NCBI GenBank assembly: GCA_023489235.1
Contig: JAMDDE010000040.1
Location: 53,727 to 101,606, forward strand
Direction of reading: 5' to 3'
Length of the DNA: 47,880 nucleotides
Origin: Actinomycetota bacterium
GTDB lineage: Bacteria > Actinomycetota > Acidimicrobiia > Acidimicrobiales > JAMDDE01
Each line of letters opens with the position of its first letter. Position 1 is the stretch's first letter. The notes below the pieces were generated by a model that was given only the letters and a program-made list of their open reading frames with translations, made no database searches and was not told the origin of the DNA. This document shows positions 34,185 to 42,579 of the stretch, in pieces. The translations under genes were made by a program, and so were the position numbers.

Positions 34185-34883
34185 TTGATAACTGTGGAGC
34201 AGGTGAAAGAACGCCTTGCCAAGGTGCATGACAAGATATACGAGGCAGGCGGCGATCCGGAGAAAGTGACCATTGTTGCGGTAACGAAGGGTTTCGGTCT
34301 TGATGCCATCAATGCGGCACTCGAAGCTGGCATAAGTAATATTGGGGAGAACTATGCTCAAGAGTTGCTCTCCAAGGCAGAGAACTTCAGCAGCCTGTCA
34401 TTGCCGGGAGGAATCTCCAAGCCACAATGGCACTATCTTGGCGCTATACAAAAAAGAAAGGTGCGCAAACTAGCACCTTGGGTGAATATGTGGCAGGCTG
34501 TTGTCTCTTTGGGTGAAGGAGAAGAGATAGCCCATTGGCAACCGGGCGCCTCAGTGCTGATAGAGGTCAATGTATCTGCTGAGCCGACCAAAAGAGGATG
34601 CAAAGTTGAGGAGTTGCCCATGCTTGCAAAGGGCTTGCGTTCTATGGATCTTAAGGTATCTGGCCTCATGACCGTTGCTCCTCCTGGTAATCTATCCTTG
34701 GCTCGTCAGGTATTCCGCCGTTTGGCTCAAGAGGCTCGGGATCTGGGGTTAGAGTGCTTATCGATGGGGATGTCGGATGATTACGACGCTGCGGTAGCTG
34801 AGGGGGCTACGATGATAAGAGTTGGAAGAGTTCTCTTTGGTGAGCGTCCACCAAAGATAGGCTCTGCTGCAAGTACGGAATGA
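34185..34883 (+). CDS. yggS: Pyridoxal-phosphate homeostasis protein, YggS/PLPBP family
   Basis: A 232-residue single-domain TIM-barrel PLP-binding protein (COG0325). The PLP lysine is in VTIVAVTKGF (~28-37). IGENYAQEL, WHYLGAIQKRK and a C-terminal SMGMSDDYDAAVAEGATMIR phosphate-binding segment are family hallmarks. It buffers free PLP and affects amino-acid metabolism; no catalytic activity is established. It lies between pgeF and sepF, as in many Gram-positive bacteria. The start is TTG 34185. Confidence 0.93.
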   Translation: MITVEQVKERLAKVHDKIYEAGGDPEKVTIVAVTKGFGLDAINAALEAGISNIGENYAQELLSKAENFSSLSLPGGISKPQWHYLGAIQKRKVRKLAPWVNMWQAVVSLGEGEEIAHWQPGASVLIEVNVSAEPTKRGCKVEELPMLAKGLRSMDLKVSGLMTVAPPGNLSLARQVFRRLAQEARDLGLECLSMGMSDDYDAAVAEGATMIRVGRVLFGERPPKIGSAASTE

Positions 34884-34916
34884 AAGCAATACAGTTGGTA
34901 GCTGAGGAGGAGAGTA

Positions 34917-35522
34917 ATGGCTTCGTTCTTTAAACGGACGATGGTTTATCTTGGTCTTGCGGACGAGGATGAATACGACGGCTACCAGGAGTACGATGCT
35001 CCAATAAAAGATGAGCGCCTAGAGTCTCCTCAGGATAAAAGAGCTGATCATAGGTGGCACGACCAGGAGGGGGAGCTAGAGAGGGAACATTCACGGGCGA
35101 GCAATGCCCAAGGTGTGGGCATTCGGACTATTCATTCAAGCTGGGCTCCCCAGGGCCAGCAGGACTCCTCTGTTTCAGGAGGTAATGCTACTCGAACAGC
35201 TACAGCACCAAGATCGTCCGTCGTGCGACCAATTGCACCTGAGCGTCATCCCTTGGTTCATGTAGTGGCTCCTACGAAGTTCTCTGACGCGAGAGAGATA
35301 GCAGATAGGTTCATGGGAAATCAACCAGTGATAGTGAACCTACAAGTTGGAGACAGGGAGCTGACAAGAAGGATGATAGATTTTTGTAGCGGCGTAGCCT
35401 ACGCTCTCCGAGGATCGATGGAAAAGGTTGCAGATCAAGTCTTTCTGCTCACCCCTTCCAATGTAGAAGTACCAGCAGAGGAGCGTCAACGACTACAGGA
35501 GCGAGGATTGTTCAGGCAGTGA
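34917..35522 (+). CDS. sepF: Cell division protein SepF
   Basis: A 201-residue Z-ring membrane tether that takes the place of FtsA in actinobacteria. The N-terminal MASFFKRTMVYLGL is the amphipathic membrane-targeting helix. An acidic, disordered linker (~18-105) follows, then the SepF domain (~108-190: PLVHVVAPTKFSDAREIADR, NQPVIVNLQ, RRMIDFCSGVAYALRG). GGAGGAGAG lies just before the ATG. Its partner peptide is at the FtsZ C-terminus. Confidence 0.95.
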   Translation: MASFFKRTMVYLGLADEDEYDGYQEYDAPIKDERLESPQDKRADHRWHDQEGELEREHSRASNAQGVGIRTIHSSWAPQGQQDSSVSGGNATRTATAPRSSVVRPIAPERHPLVHVVAPTKFSDAREIADRFMGNQPVIVNLQVGDRELTRRMIDFCSGVAYALRGSMEKVADQVFLLTPSNVEVPAEERQRLQERGLFRQ

Positions 35523-35562
35523 CAGTAGCGACGAGCGGATAAGAAGGTATGTTGGATATGTT

Positions 35563-35820
35563 ATGAACATAGTAGTCGATATACTGCAGGCCTATGTGCT
35601 GTGTCTGATCGTCAGAGCAATACTCAGCTGGTTTCCTTTGTCCCCTGGATCACCGATAGAGCCAGTCAATAGAGCATTGGCTGCTATAACCGAACCGGTG
35701 TTACGACCCATCAGACGAGTTGTGCGACCAGTACAGTTGGGCGGCATGGGATTGGACCTGTCCTTCCTCATCTTGCTATTCCTGATTGAATTTATCGTGA
35801 TTCCGCTGCTTAGAGGCTAA
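35563..35820 (+). CDS. yggT: YggT-family small membrane protein
   Basis: An 85-residue protein with two hydrophobic helices (~3-25 and ~62-83) flanking a conserved PVNRALAAITEPVLRPIRRVV loop. The SWFPLSPGSP turn is typical. YggT proteins have been linked to osmotic tolerance and to chloroplast/cyanobacterial division homologues, but the molecular role is unsettled. Its place between sepF and divIVA is strongly conserved in Gram-positive bacteria. Confidence 0.92.
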   Translation: MNIVVDILQAYVLCLIVRAILSWFPLSPGSPIEPVNRALAAITEPVLRPIRRVVRPVQLGGMGLDLSFLILLFLIEFIVIPLLRG

Positions 35821-35894
35821 CATTTGCTAAATGCCATTGAGATGTAACAGCAAATCCACGGCCAGTGGATGAAAATTGGTTAGTATTGAGTTCC

Positions 35895-36638
35895 ATGGAT
35901 AATCCAGGATCGAGTTTGGCGAGGCTTCGTACAGTTGAATTTCGTTCTGCTCTGAGGGGCTATCATCCTGATGACGTTGATGAATTCCTCGATGAAGTAG
36001 CTAACGAGGTGGAAGAACTGCAGCAAAGACTGCACCAGTTAGAGGATGAGCTAGCCAGTAAGTCTGAGCATCCGGTTGAGCAAGGAAGTAGCTCTACGGA
36101 GACTATGGTGCTTCAAGCAAGGAGATCTGAAGACGAAGACGCCCTGCGGCGCACCCTGGAGATGGCTCAACGATTCGTTGAACACGCCAAGAACGAGGCT
36201 GAGACACAAGCAGCGGAGTTGCTCAGACAAGCTGAAGCACGAGCACACTCGCTCATTGACGACGCAGAGAAACAGGCTAGACAGGTAGTTGCCGATGCCG
36301 AACGAGGAGTACGAGATGAGGTTGTCCGTTTGGAGGCTGCGAAGACCAATCTCGTTCACGAAGTAGAGTCGTTGAATAAGTACCTCGAGTCGGAACGGTC
36401 CAGGATGCGCACCTTTGTCAGGGAGCTAGCTAGGTGGTTTGACGAGCATTTGAAGCCAACTGAACTACCACCTGGTTTGAAAGAAAAGCAGAGTCCTTCC
36501 TCTGGAGGAGAGCCTGCTCTGAGGGCCGTTCCCAGCTCTGATCCAGGGACTAATGATCGTGGCAGGCAGGTGAGCGAGCAAGTTCGGATCATTGGTACTG
36601 TTGGACAAGATCGGCTTACCAATGATCCAGGTATCTGA
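35895..36638 (+). CDS. divIVA: DivIVA/Wag31-type polar growth protein
   Basis: About 247 residues. The N-terminal membrane-binding domain shows RLRTVEFRSALRGYHPDDVDEFLDEV, followed by a long heptad-rich coiled coil through ~residue 175 and a variable C-terminus. In actinobacteria DivIVA marks curved membrane and poles and recruits the elongation machinery. I chose ATG 35895, with the family core ~10 residues in. GTG 35865 in frame would add ten residues; neither has a strong ribosome site. A convergent ileS lies 54 bases downstream. Confidence 0.9.
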   Translation: MDNPGSSLARLRTVEFRSALRGYHPDDVDEFLDEVANEVEELQQRLHQLEDELASKSEHPVEQGSSSTETMVLQARRSEDEDALRRTLEMAQRFVEHAKNEAETQAAELLRQAEARAHSLIDDAEKQARQVVADAERGVRDEVVRLEAAKTNLVHEVESLNKYLESERSRMRTFVRELARWFDEHLKPTELPPGLKEKQSPSSGGEPALRAVPSSDPGTNDRGRQVSEQVRIIGTVGQDRLTNDPGI

Positions 36639-36692
36639 GACTTGTTTCATAGTCGAGAGTTTGGTCCATGGACGCTCTCTGGGGAAAGTTGT

Positions 36693-39600
36693 TCAAGCAG
36701 TGGGCTGAAGTGAGATGGTTACCATCTCGCCCCCCGGGAGCTTTTTCGACGTAGAGAAGCCATAGTTCTCTTCGTTGGTCGAGTCGGAAAAGGTGAATCT
36801 GGTGGACAGAGTCTGTTCCATGATGAAGCTTTGGTGAGCAGATAGAGATGGTAGCAGCTCAGAGGGGGCAGAGACATACAAGGAGATACGATCTGCTACA
36901 TTGAGTCCCGCTTCCTTTCTTGCCATTTGGACCAAGCGAACCAAGTCTCTAGCTATGCCCTCTGACAGCAGTTCATCATTGAGCCGTAAGTCAAAGCTTA
37001 TGATGCCACGTCCATTGTCAATCACACGTGAACTGACAGAGTCAGTTGGCTCTAGGAGTAGCTCGTACTCGTCATCGGCCAACTCAATACCAGCGACAAG
37101 CGGTTTCCCTGAATTCGAGAGAGACCATTCACCTCGTTTTGCTGCTTGCACAACCTTTTGGGTTTGATCTCCCAATCTAGGGCCGACAACTGACAGCTTG
37201 ACCTTGAGTGTCCTCTTGGCCAGGTGATCCACCATGGGGGAGAGGCGCACCTCCTTTACGTTGACCTCGTCGGCAATTAACTCGACAAACTCCTCTAGTT
37301 TCGTAGAGTGATCCGATGCAATGGTGAGCGAGGATAAGGGTAGTCGAGCTCGCAAATTATGTGCTTTGCGTATCGAGTGAGCAGCAGAGCACACCTCTCG
37401 TACTAGATCCATCCTCTCCACGAGACCGTCATCTGCAGGGAATAGTTCGTGGGATGGCCAGTCAGTCAAGTGAACACTTCTCTCGCCGGTTAACCCTTTG
37501 TAAATAGCCTCTGTCGTATATGGGAGCAGAGGAGCAACAACTTGACATAGGGTGCTGAGAACAGTAGCGAGCGTGTCATAAGCATCGATCTTGTCTGCAT
37601 CTTCTCCAGGATCCCCTTGCTTTGGTTGCCAGAAACGATCTCTGCTCCGCCGGATGTACCAGTTGTTGAGAGCATCGATGAAGGTGGACACACTGCTACA
37701 TGCTCCTGCCAGATCGTAAGCATCCATCTGCTCACTAACCTGTTTTACCAAGATGGCTGTTTTAGCCAGGATGTAGCGATCCAGCAAGCCACTGGCGTCG
37801 GTCCGCCAATTGGCGTGGATGGAATCGATATTGGCATACAGACTGAAGAAGTACCAGGCATTCCAGATGGGGTTTAGGACTTGACGTACCGCCTCTGCCA
37901 TGCCGCTTTCTTCAATGATCAGATCTTGTCCCCGTAGCACGGGAGAGGACAGAAGAAACCAGCGCATGGCGTCAGCACCGTATCTAGCAAAGACACGTTC
38001 CGGATCGGGATAATTACCCAATCTCTTGGACAGTTTGCGACCGTCATCCCCTAGGATGATGCCGTGAGCGACGCAAGTTTTGAAGGCCGGACGATCAAAT
38101 AAGGCTGTAGCTAGGACGTGGAGAGTGTAAAACCAACCGCGAGTTTGTCCTATGTACTCCACCACGAAGTCGGCAGGAAAGTGAGACTCGAACCGCTCTT
38201 TGTTTTCGAAAGGATAGTGCATCTGAGCAAAGGGCATGGATCCAGATTCGAACCAACAGTCGAGCACGTCAGGAACGCGACGCATCATGGATCGACCAGT
38301 TGGATCGTCGGGATTAGGTCTTGTTAAAGAGTCGATATCCGGTCGGTGGAGTTCGTCAGGGCGGACTCCGAAGTCGCGTTCCAACTCGTCCAAGCTTCCG
38401 TAGACATCCACTCGAGGGTAGGTAGGGTCATCGCTCTTCCACACCGGTATTGGCGCACCCCAGAATCGGTTCCTGCTTATTGACCAGTCGCGAGCCCCCT
38501 CCAGCCATTTGCCGAATGCCCCGTCACGTACGTGGGAGGGTACCCAATGTACCTCTTGGTTCAGTTCGACCATCCTATCTCGTATAGCGGTCACCTTGAT
38601 GAACCAGGAGCTCATTGCTTTGTAGATCAAAGGGGTGTCACTTCGCCAGCAGTGAGGGTAGGAGTGGGCATACCGTTCTTCGGTTACGAGAGCGCCATTT
38701 GCTCGAAGGGTATCGATTATAGGTCGATTGGCCTCGAATACCTGCATGCCGGCATAGTCAGGCACTTCATTGGTGAATCTACCCCGCTCGTCCACTGGAC
38801 ATACCAACTGGATGCCTTCTTGATCGCAGAGTCTTTGATCGTCCTCGCCAAATCCAGGAGCTATGTGCACTATGCCGGTTCCTTCTTCGGTGGTTACGAA
38901 GTCGCCAGCTAATATCCTGAAAGCATCGGGTTGACCTGAGAAGTAGGGGAATAAGGGCTTGTATTTGCGTCCTACAAGTTGCAATCCTTTCGTTGTGGAT
39001 ATGACCCGTGGATCCCCTCCCAATGCTTCTGCGTAAGCATCAAGTCTTTCGGATGCTATGACAGTTGCCCTGCCAGCAACATCGACTATGGAATAGTCGA
39101 TGTCCGCGCCGACAGCCAAAGCCAAGTTGGACGGTAGTGTCCATGGCGTAGTAGTCCACACATAAACGATGAGCTCATCATCCACGATGCTGTCGTGGTG
39201 CGAGTCATCTTTGGGGTAGACGGTGAATGCTACGGTTATTGCAGGGTCTTCACGAGTCCGATAGGCGTCGTCTTGACGGGTTTCGAAGTTGGACAGTGGC
39301 GTCTCGCACTCCCAGCAGTAGGGGAGGACGCGCATACCTTCATAGGCAAGTCCTTTTTCATACAAGTGCTTGAAGGCCCAGATGACACTCTCCATGTAGG
39401 ACAGGTCCATGGTCTTGTAGTCATTGAAGAAATCGACCCAACGAGCCTGTCTGGTCACATACCACTCCCAAGAGTCCGTGGTGCGCAGGACGAGTGATCG
39501 ACAATAGGAGTTGAAACGTTCTATCCCGTAGTTGCTCACCCCCTCACGTCCAGATACTCCCAGTTCCTTTTCGGCTTCCATCTCCGCTGGAAGACCATGG

Positions 39601-39983
39601 CAGTCCCATCCAAACCTACGTTCTACTCTCTTCCCCTTCATGGTTTGGTACCGGGGGATGGCATCCTTCACGAACCCTGTCAGGAGGTGGCCGTAGTGAG
39701 GAAGACCGTTTGCGAATGGTGGCCCATCATAGAATACATACTCGTTACCACCTCCTTGACGAGCATTGATGGAGGCCTCGAAGGTGCCATCTCGCTTCCA
39801 CCACTCCAGGATGGATTGTTCCATTGCGGGATACTCTGGTTGCTGAGGTGCACTGGGGTAAGGATGTGATGGATCGTCAGGTTGCCATAATTTGGTAACA
39901 TCAAATGAAGAACCCGGTGAACCTTTTGTAGTGGAGCCGTCGGGGGGACTGCTCAGTGGTTGATCTTTTTCATCGTTGCTCAT
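36693..39983 (-). CDS. ileS: Isoleucyl-tRNA synthetase, eukaryote-like (type 2)
   Basis: A 1096-residue class I synthetase. The HIGH motif is HYGH at 96-99 within PFANGLPHYGH, and the KMSKS equivalent is KLSKR in GRKLSKRLGNYPDP (~648). FYDGPPFANGLPHYGH and RLGNYPDPERVF are diagnostic of the eukaryotic-type IleRS found in many actinobacteria. Known type 2 enzymes are intrinsically less sensitive to mupirocin. The catalytic core, CP1 editing domain (WTTTPWTLPSNLA) and anticodon-binding region are complete. The ~40 N-terminal residues are disordered-looking. I saw no T-box in its leader. Confidence 0.96.
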   Translation of the reverse strand: MSNDEKDQPLSSPPDGSTTKGSPGSSFDVTKLWQPDDPSHPYPSAPQQPEYPAMEQSILEWWKRDGTFEASINARQGGGNEYVFYDGPPFANGLPHYGHLLTGFVKDAIPRYQTMKGKRVERRFGWDCHGLPAEMEAEKELGVSGREGVSNYGIERFNSYCRSLVLRTTDSWEWYVTRQARWVDFFNDYKTMDLSYMESVIWAFKHLYEKGLAYEGMRVLPYCWECETPLSNFETRQDDAYRTREDPAITVAFTVYPKDDSHHDSIVDDELIVYVWTTTPWTLPSNLALAVGADIDYSIVDVAGRATVIASERLDAYAEALGGDPRVISTTKGLQLVGRKYKPLFPYFSGQPDAFRILAGDFVTTEEGTGIVHIAPGFGEDDQRLCDQEGIQLVCPVDERGRFTNEVPDYAGMQVFEANRPIIDTLRANGALVTEERYAHSYPHCWRSDTPLIYKAMSSWFIKVTAIRDRMVELNQEVHWVPSHVRDGAFGKWLEGARDWSISRNRFWGAPIPVWKSDDPTYPRVDVYGSLDELERDFGVRPDELHRPDIDSLTRPNPDDPTGRSMMRRVPDVLDCWFESGSMPFAQMHYPFENKERFESHFPADFVVEYIGQTRGWFYTLHVLATALFDRPAFKTCVAHGIILGDDGRKLSKRLGNYPDPERVFARYGADAMRWFLLSSPVLRGQDLIIEESGMAEAVRQVLNPIWNAWYFFSLYANIDSIHANWRTDASGLLDRYILAKTAILVKQVSEQMDAYDLAGACSSVSTFIDALNNWYIRRSRDRFWQPKQGDPGEDADKIDAYDTLATVLSTLCQVVAPLLPYTTEAIYKGLTGERSVHLTDWPSHELFPADDGLVERMDLVREVCSAAHSIRKAHNLRARLPLSSLTIASDHSTKLEEFVELIADEVNVKEVRLSPMVDHLAKRTLKVKLSVVGPRLGDQTQKVVQAAKRGEWSLSNSGKPLVAGIELADDEYELLLEPTDSVSSRVIDNGRGIISFDLRLNDELLSEGIARDLVRLVQMARKEAGLNVADRISLYVSAPSELLPSLSAHQSFIMEQTLSTRFTFSDSTNEENYGFSTSKKLPGGEMVTISLQPTA

Positions 39984-40283
39984 TGCTTACCAGTATGCCT
40001 GACCGAGAGAGGTCTTTGGCTCAAAAGCTCTTCGAATGATCCTTGAAGGCGGAATCCTGAAGGTGCTGGGGTGAAGTGAATTGCAGTGCAGCTAACCGAA
40101 TATGTTGATTTATAGCCTCTACCAAGTAGGTTGCTATTGATTGCACTTGATATTAACATGAAGTTCCTTTGAGCAAAGCTGCTATGAGGATGCTGTAGGT
40201 TATCGTGTTTGAATCCATTATCCTGTCATTGAAGATTGAACGGAGATGTGCGTGGATAGCGTGAAATTAAAGGCGCGTTATCT
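39984..40283. other. Divergent intergenic region between ileS and the DksA-like gene
   Basis: Three hundred bases with no gene. A short hairpin (GACC-GAGAGA-GGTC, ~40001-40014) lies just before the ileS start on the minus strand. I looked for the T-box antiterminator core (GGTGG-ACCGCG type) expected for some actinobacterial ileS genes and did not find it on either strand. Promoters must lie here but none is convincing by eye. Confidence 0.35.
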
Positions 40284-40865
40284 TTGAGCCAAGATCGGGA
40301 TAAAGTTACTAAGCCTAAAGGTATTAGGCGTGAGCCTGTTGACGAAGGCAGTGGACAGGTCGGAAGGGGACGTAGGTTGACTGAGGTTTCGGGGAAGGTA
40401 GCGCCCGTGAGGAAGAATGCTGCTGCCAAGGGGAAGAGTGTTCCTTTGGCTTCAAAGGGAGTTGAGGACGATACAGGCGCAGAGAGCATCCATGAAGACA
40501 AGCAGTTCCTGGAGGAACAACGCCAATTGCTTCTCGAGGAGAGAGCAGTATACATGGGTCAGGCCAGCGATCTCAAAGCTGAGGCTGAATTACTGGTAGA
40601 GGAGATGGAACCAGGGGATATTCAGTTCGACGAGGAGTCTGGCGAGGGAGGAACCACCACTATAGACAGGGAGCGAGATCTTGCCCTGTCCGAACAGGCT
40701 TTGGCAGCCGTAGCAGAGATCGATCATGCTCTCGCCAAGATAGACCAAGGTACTTATGGCAAGTGCGAACAGTGTGGTCAACCAATACCCAAGGCACGTC
40801 TCAAAGCTCTTCCTTATGCACGCTTATGTGTACCTTGCAAGAGCGGAGGACTTTCACGGCGCTAG
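40284..40865 (+). CDS. DksA/TraR-type C4 zinc-finger protein
   Basis: A 193-residue protein. A long charged N-terminus (1-70) precedes an alpha-helical coiled segment (~72-155) and a C4 zinc finger C161-x2-C164 ... C182-x2-C185 (GKCEQCGQPI ... YARLCVPCK). This is the DksA/TraR fold; DksA inserts into the RNA polymerase secondary channel and works with ppGpp. Actinobacterial versions next to lspA are of unproven function. The acidic tip typical of DksA cannot be confirmed by eye. The start is TTG 40284; lspA follows closely. Confidence 0.85.
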   Translation: MSQDRDKVTKPKGIRREPVDEGSGQVGRGRRLTEVSGKVAPVRKNAAAKGKSVPLASKGVEDDTGAESIHEDKQFLEEQRQLLLEERAVYMGQASDLKAEAELLVEEMEPGDIQFDEESGEGGTTTIDRERDLALSEQALAAVAEIDHALAKIDQGTYGKCEQCGQPIPKARLKALPYARLCVPCKSGGLSRR

Positions 40866-40873
40866 GTCAGAGG

Positions 40874-41386
40874 ATGCATAGGGCCGACAAAGCCCGTACA
40901 ACCAATCGCCACAGGTGGCGGATGGTTGTGGTCTTGTCGGTTGCATCGTTGGTTGTACTTTTGGATCAAGTAACCACTAGCTGGGCCGAATTAGCTCTTA
41001 GCAAAGGGCCTATACATGTGATAGGACCCTTGTCGTTCAAACTGGAGTACAATACGGGGGCTGCTTTCAGCTTAGGTCGAGGATTAGCACCCTGGCTAGC
41101 TTTTCTTGCCATAGGAGTAAGTGCTGCCCTGTTGCTCATAGGGCGCCGAGCGGCAAGTTATACCATGGCAGCGGCTATTGGATTGATCCTTGGAGGAGCC
41201 CTTGGCAATTTGGCTGACAGAGTATTTCGTGCTCACAGCGGGGCGGTAGTGGACTTCATATCAGTTGGGTTTTGGCCCACATTCAATTTGGCCGATGCCT
41301 CCATCGTGGTAGGGGGTATATTGCTTGTTTTCTCCATGCGTTCTTTGGCCGGTTCCAGTCTGCACCAGGGTGAACATTCTGAATAA
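40874..41386 (+). CDS. lspA: Lipoprotein signal peptidase (signal peptidase II)
   Basis: About 171 residues with four membrane helices. The two catalytic aspartates lie in the conserved boxes GALGNLADRV and FNLADASI. NTGAAFSL is the other diagnostic motif. It cleaves prolipoprotein signal peptides after diacylglyceryl transfer. ATG 40874 starts 8 bases after the zinc-finger gene with AGAGG immediately before it; ATG 40922, with AGGTGG upstream, is a reasonable alternative that still keeps the first helix. Confidence 0.93.
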   Translation: MHRADKARTTNRHRWRMVVVLSVASLVVLLDQVTTSWAELALSKGPIHVIGPLSFKLEYNTGAAFSLGRGLAPWLAFLAIGVSAALLLIGRRAASYTMAAAIGLILGGALGNLADRVFRAHSGAVVDFISVGFWPTFNLADASIVVGGILLVFSMRSLAGSSLHQGEHSE

Positions 41387-41465
41387 GTGAATGAATGCTT
41401 TCAGTGATAATCAGGTGATTCGACTACGTGCTGTTCTTCCAGGTGGACATAGCTGGAGACAACTA

Positions 41466-41527
41466 GAGACCGCCTACAGAATGGTCTATGAGATTATGTT
41501 CGGATGGAAGCCGTTGTAGACGGTCTC
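41466..41527 (+). other. Large stem-loop in the lspA-rluD spacer
   Basis: GAGACCGCCTACAG (41466-41479) can pair with TTGTAGACGGTCTC (41514-41527): 14 positions with one mismatch and one G-U pair, closing a 34-base loop. It lies in the 185-base gap between lspA and rluD, ~45 bases before the rluD start. There is no T-run, so a simple terminator is unlikely; a processed leader or regulatory structure is possible. Confidence 0.5.
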
Positions 41528-41571
41528 CGCGATAACTAAGACGAATGTAGAAGGAGCCATAAAAATTTTAT

Positions 41572-42501
41572 ATGGATTTCATCGTAGCTACAGAGTGGGC
41601 CAATGCCCGATTAGATCGAGTACTGGCCGCCAATCTGGGCTTGTCGCGATCCAAGGCTGCAGCTCTCATTGCCTCAGCTAGCGTCAGAGTAGAAGAAATA
41701 GTAATTCAGAACAGGAGTCATATCCTTCTTGCTGGACAGAGAGTGCATGTAGATGATACAGCCCTGGCGGTCGTATCGTCCGATGCCTTAGCGGCAGATG
41801 AACGGATCGACTATAGCGTGATCTATACAGATGAGCACCTCGTCGTTGTGGACAAGCCAGCAGGACTTATCGTACATCCAGGGGGTGGCCACAAAGATAG
41901 TACTCTGGTTAACGGCCTATTGGCTAGATTCCCAGAGCTGTCCACTTCGTGGAAGGGCGATCCTGGACGTGCAGGTATTGTACACAGACTAGATCGGTAC
42001 ACTTCAGGGCTGATGGTCGTAGCTCTAAGCGAGAGAGCTCGCATAGGCCTAATTGATCAGCTGACCAAGAGAGAAGTTCACCGTGAGTACTTAGCGCTCG
42101 TGGTTGGCTCGGTTGAAGACGACCACGGCTTGATAGATGCGCCCATAGGACGATCCATCAAGCATCCGGGGCAGATGGCAGTTTCTCTCACAGGCAAGCC
42201 TGCTCGTAGCTACTACAAGGTGCTTCAACGATACAATCAACCATTTCCAATGACACTTCTAGAAGTGTCATTGGAAACTGGACGCACCCATCAAATCCGT
42301 GTTCATATGGCGGCAATCGGTCACCCCGTTGTAGGTGATGCGCTATATGGACGAGACAAGATAAATCAAGGTATCTTACCCGACCGTCACTTCCTGCATG
42401 CCCGTGCACTTTCTTTTGTGCATCCTATCACTGGGGTCCCAGTGAGGGCTAAGTCACCCTTGCCCGCCCAACTGACCGAACTACTTGATCGCTTGAAGTA
42501 G
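41572..42501 (+). CDS. rluD: 23S rRNA pseudouridine synthase, RluD family
   Basis: A 309-residue enzyme. An N-terminal S4 RNA-binding domain (ARLDRVLAANLGLSRSKAAALI) is followed by the RluA-type catalytic domain with Asp141 in VHRLDRYTSGLMV. VVDKPAGLIVHPG and ETGRTHQIRVHM are canonical. It modifies large-subunit rRNA helix 69 uridines in E. coli; the exact target here is inferred. lspA-rluD adjacency is common. The coding sequence contains a perfect 34-base palindrome at 42244-42277 encoding part of the conserved MTLLEVSLETGRTHQ strand. Confidence 0.94.
   Translation: MDFIVATEWANARLDRVLAANLGLSRSKAAALIASASVRVEEIVIQNRSHILLAGQRVHVDDTALAVVSSDALAADERIDYSVIYTDEHLVVVDKPAGLIVHPGGGHKDSTLVNGLLARFPELSTSWKGDPGRAGIVHRLDRYTSGLMVVALSERARIGLIDQLTKREVHREYLALVVGSVEDDHGLIDAPIGRSIKHPGQMAVSLTGKPARSYYKVLQRYNQPFPMTLLEVSLETGRTHQIRVHMAAIGHPVVGDALYGRDKINQGILPDRHFLHARALSFVHPITGVPVRAKSPLPAQLTELLDRLK
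42244..42277. repeat. Perfect 34-base palindrome inside rluD
   Basis: TTTCCAATGACACTTCT (42244-42260) is followed without any spacer by its exact reverse complement AGAAGTGTCATTGGAAA (42261-42277). The flanking bases do not pair. It is entirely coding (F-P-M-T-L-L-E-V-S-L-E), and the encoded residues agree with family conservation. Confidence 0.97.
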
Positions 42502-42579
42502 TGTTGCTCGAGGTTTAACTAGATATGAATAACCATCCATCATCTGGACCAACTTGGGATATTTTCGCAGATGCTCATT

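Noticed and set aside
39984-40283. T-box leader for ileS
   Set aside because: The conserved antiterminator core was not found on the minus strand.
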